Below, piece by piece: positions 31,438-32,209 of a stretch of 32,209 nucleotides of DNA; position 1 is the stretch's first letter, and the number at the start of each line of letters is the position of its first letter. A program made the translations under genes and the position numbers. The DNA is from Anaerolineae bacterium (lineage in GTDB: Bacteria; Chloroflexota; Anaerolineae; Aggregatilineales; Phototrophicaceae), in contig JAEURA010000124.1 of the NCBI GenBank assembly GCA_016789005.1, positions 1-32,209 of the forward strand, given 5' to 3'. The notes beneath the pieces were generated by a model. It did no database searches and was not told where the DNA came from. It was given only the letters and a program-made list of their open reading frames with translations.

Positions 31438-32209
31438 ATGAGTTTGCAGAATGATGTTGAAGTTACCGGCGAGAGTATCGAGGACGCCATTCGCAAAGGC
31501 CTGGCGTCGCTGAACGCCGCCCCCTACGAGGTCATCGTAGAGGTCCTGGAAGAGCCGTCCTCCGGAATGTTTGGCGGCGAGGCACGCCCGGCGCGAGTCC
31601 GGCTGAAGCGCCTGTCCATGCCGATGCCTCCGATGCAGCCTCCGCCACCATCGCCGCCCCCGCGCGAAACTGCGCCACCCACGCGGATCTCAGAGCGCGA
31701 CAGCCAGTCTCATAGTCAGTCTGCGCAGGGAAGTCCGGAACCGCCTAGCGGACGGGGTCCGCGTGACGGTCAGTCGAACAGAGATCGACAGGAGCGCCCG
31801 CGCCAGGGGAAGGGGCGAGACCGCCGTGAGGGTCGCGGCGGAAAACGAGGGTCTGACCGCCGGGAGCGCCAGCGTGAAGAGCCGAGCTTCGCTCATCTTG
31901 CCGAGTCCGATCTGCCGACTGGTGACGACTACGGCGTATCCGATGAGGAATCGCCCCTCTTTGAAGAGGCGGAACTGGTGCTGGAGGCAGACCAGGACGA
32001 AGAGGCTCAGGTGGGCAAAGTTGTTCTGGAAACGCTTCTGGAACACATGGAGCTGAACTCGACTATCGAAGTTCGCCGTTCGAAGGCTGCGGAGGAGGGC
32101 GAGAGTGCGCCCTGGGTCCTCAATATCACCGGTTCACGCTGGATCAACCGGCTTGTCGGGCGGCGGGGCGAAACGCTCGCTTCGCTTCAATACCTCACGC
32201 GCCTGATCA
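31438..32209 (+). CDS. jag: Jag / KhpB-type RNA-binding protein, 5' part (257+ aa)
   Basis: Jag proteins (SpoIIIJ-associated, KhpB) bind RNA by KH and R3H domains and usually adjoin yidC. The Jag-N domain is at 4-47 (DVEVTGESIEDAIRKGLASL, then VLEEPSSGMFGG). A long low-complexity linker (about 62-190) follows: first Pro-rich, then Arg/Gly/Gln-rich (RDRQERPRQGKGRDRREGRG), then acidic. The KH domain begins near 190 (KVVLETLLEHM) with the GRRGETLASLQ loop at 241-251. The window ends inside the KH domain; the R3H part lies outside. No stop occurs before the edge. The linker is much longer than in Bacillus Jag. Confidence 0.93.
   Translation, partial: MSLQNDVEVTGESIEDAIRKGLASLNAAPYEVIVEVLEEPSSGMFGGEARPARVRLKRLSMPMPPMQPPPPSPPPRETAPPTRISERDSQSHSQSAQGSPEPPSGRGPRDGQSNRDRQERPRQGKGRDRREGRGGKRGSDRRERQREEPSFAHLAESDLPTGDDYGVSDEESPLFEEAELVLEADQDEEAQVGKVVLETLLEHMELNSTIEVRRSKAAEEGESAPWVLNITGSRWINRLVGRRGETLASLQYLTRLI

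Overview
The window looks like a chromosomal segment of a Chloroflexota bacterium, probably Anaerolineae-like and able to respire oxygen. This is an inference from high-GC codon use, a heme A pathway, a cytoplasmic-type helical metal receptor, monoderm-style YidC/Jag genes and several proteins I cannot place elsewhere. There is no rRNA, tRNA, CRISPR array, prophage or insertion sequence. Nearly all the DNA is ordinary housekeeping sequence.

Layout. 1-6808 (mostly +): the 3' end of aroQ with its terminator, glnA, a minus-strand aspartokinase gene whose last ACT domain lies behind an in-frame TAA, ricT (PSP1), an M20 amidohydrolase and purA. 6827-13560 (+): a BtuF-like metal receptor without signal peptide, then a run starting at a good promoter (7669-7697): a small two-TM protein, a half-length CtaA-like protein, ctaA, ctaB, an anchored monoheme cytochrome c, rqcH and a PPK2 kinase. 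13547-17102 (-): a three-gene glycosyltransferase operon. 17231-23775 (-): the glutamate synthase large subunit gene without a small-subunit gene beside it, and a PucR-type regulator. 23899-25494: a small membrane protein (-) diverging from pfkA (+).

25553-28007 (-) is an operon of three proteins I do not recognise. The largest (519 aa) carries two winged-helix-like segments resembling the HARE-HTH / RNA polymerase delta fold, and the middle one (144 aa) seems to carry another. It has its own promoter and a long leader, and diverges from the rpmH-rnpA-yidD-(beta-propeller lipoprotein)-yidC-jag operon, which runs off the right edge. The space between the two operons holds a REP-like palindromic element and no recognisable DnaA boxes.

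How the genes work together. CtaB and CtaA make heme O and heme A for an aa3-type oxidase encoded elsewhere; the cytochrome c could be an electron donor. GlnA and GltB are the two halves of ammonia assimilation. RpmH, RnpA, YidD, YidC and Jag are the usual ribosome/RNase P/membrane-insertion cluster.

Best candidates for something undescribed are the three-gene winged-helix operon (25553-28007), the half-CtaA paralogue next to ctaA (8101-8640), and the beta-propeller lipoprotein inserted between yidD and yidC. The in-frame stop in lysC is the clearest anomaly in an otherwise intact gene.
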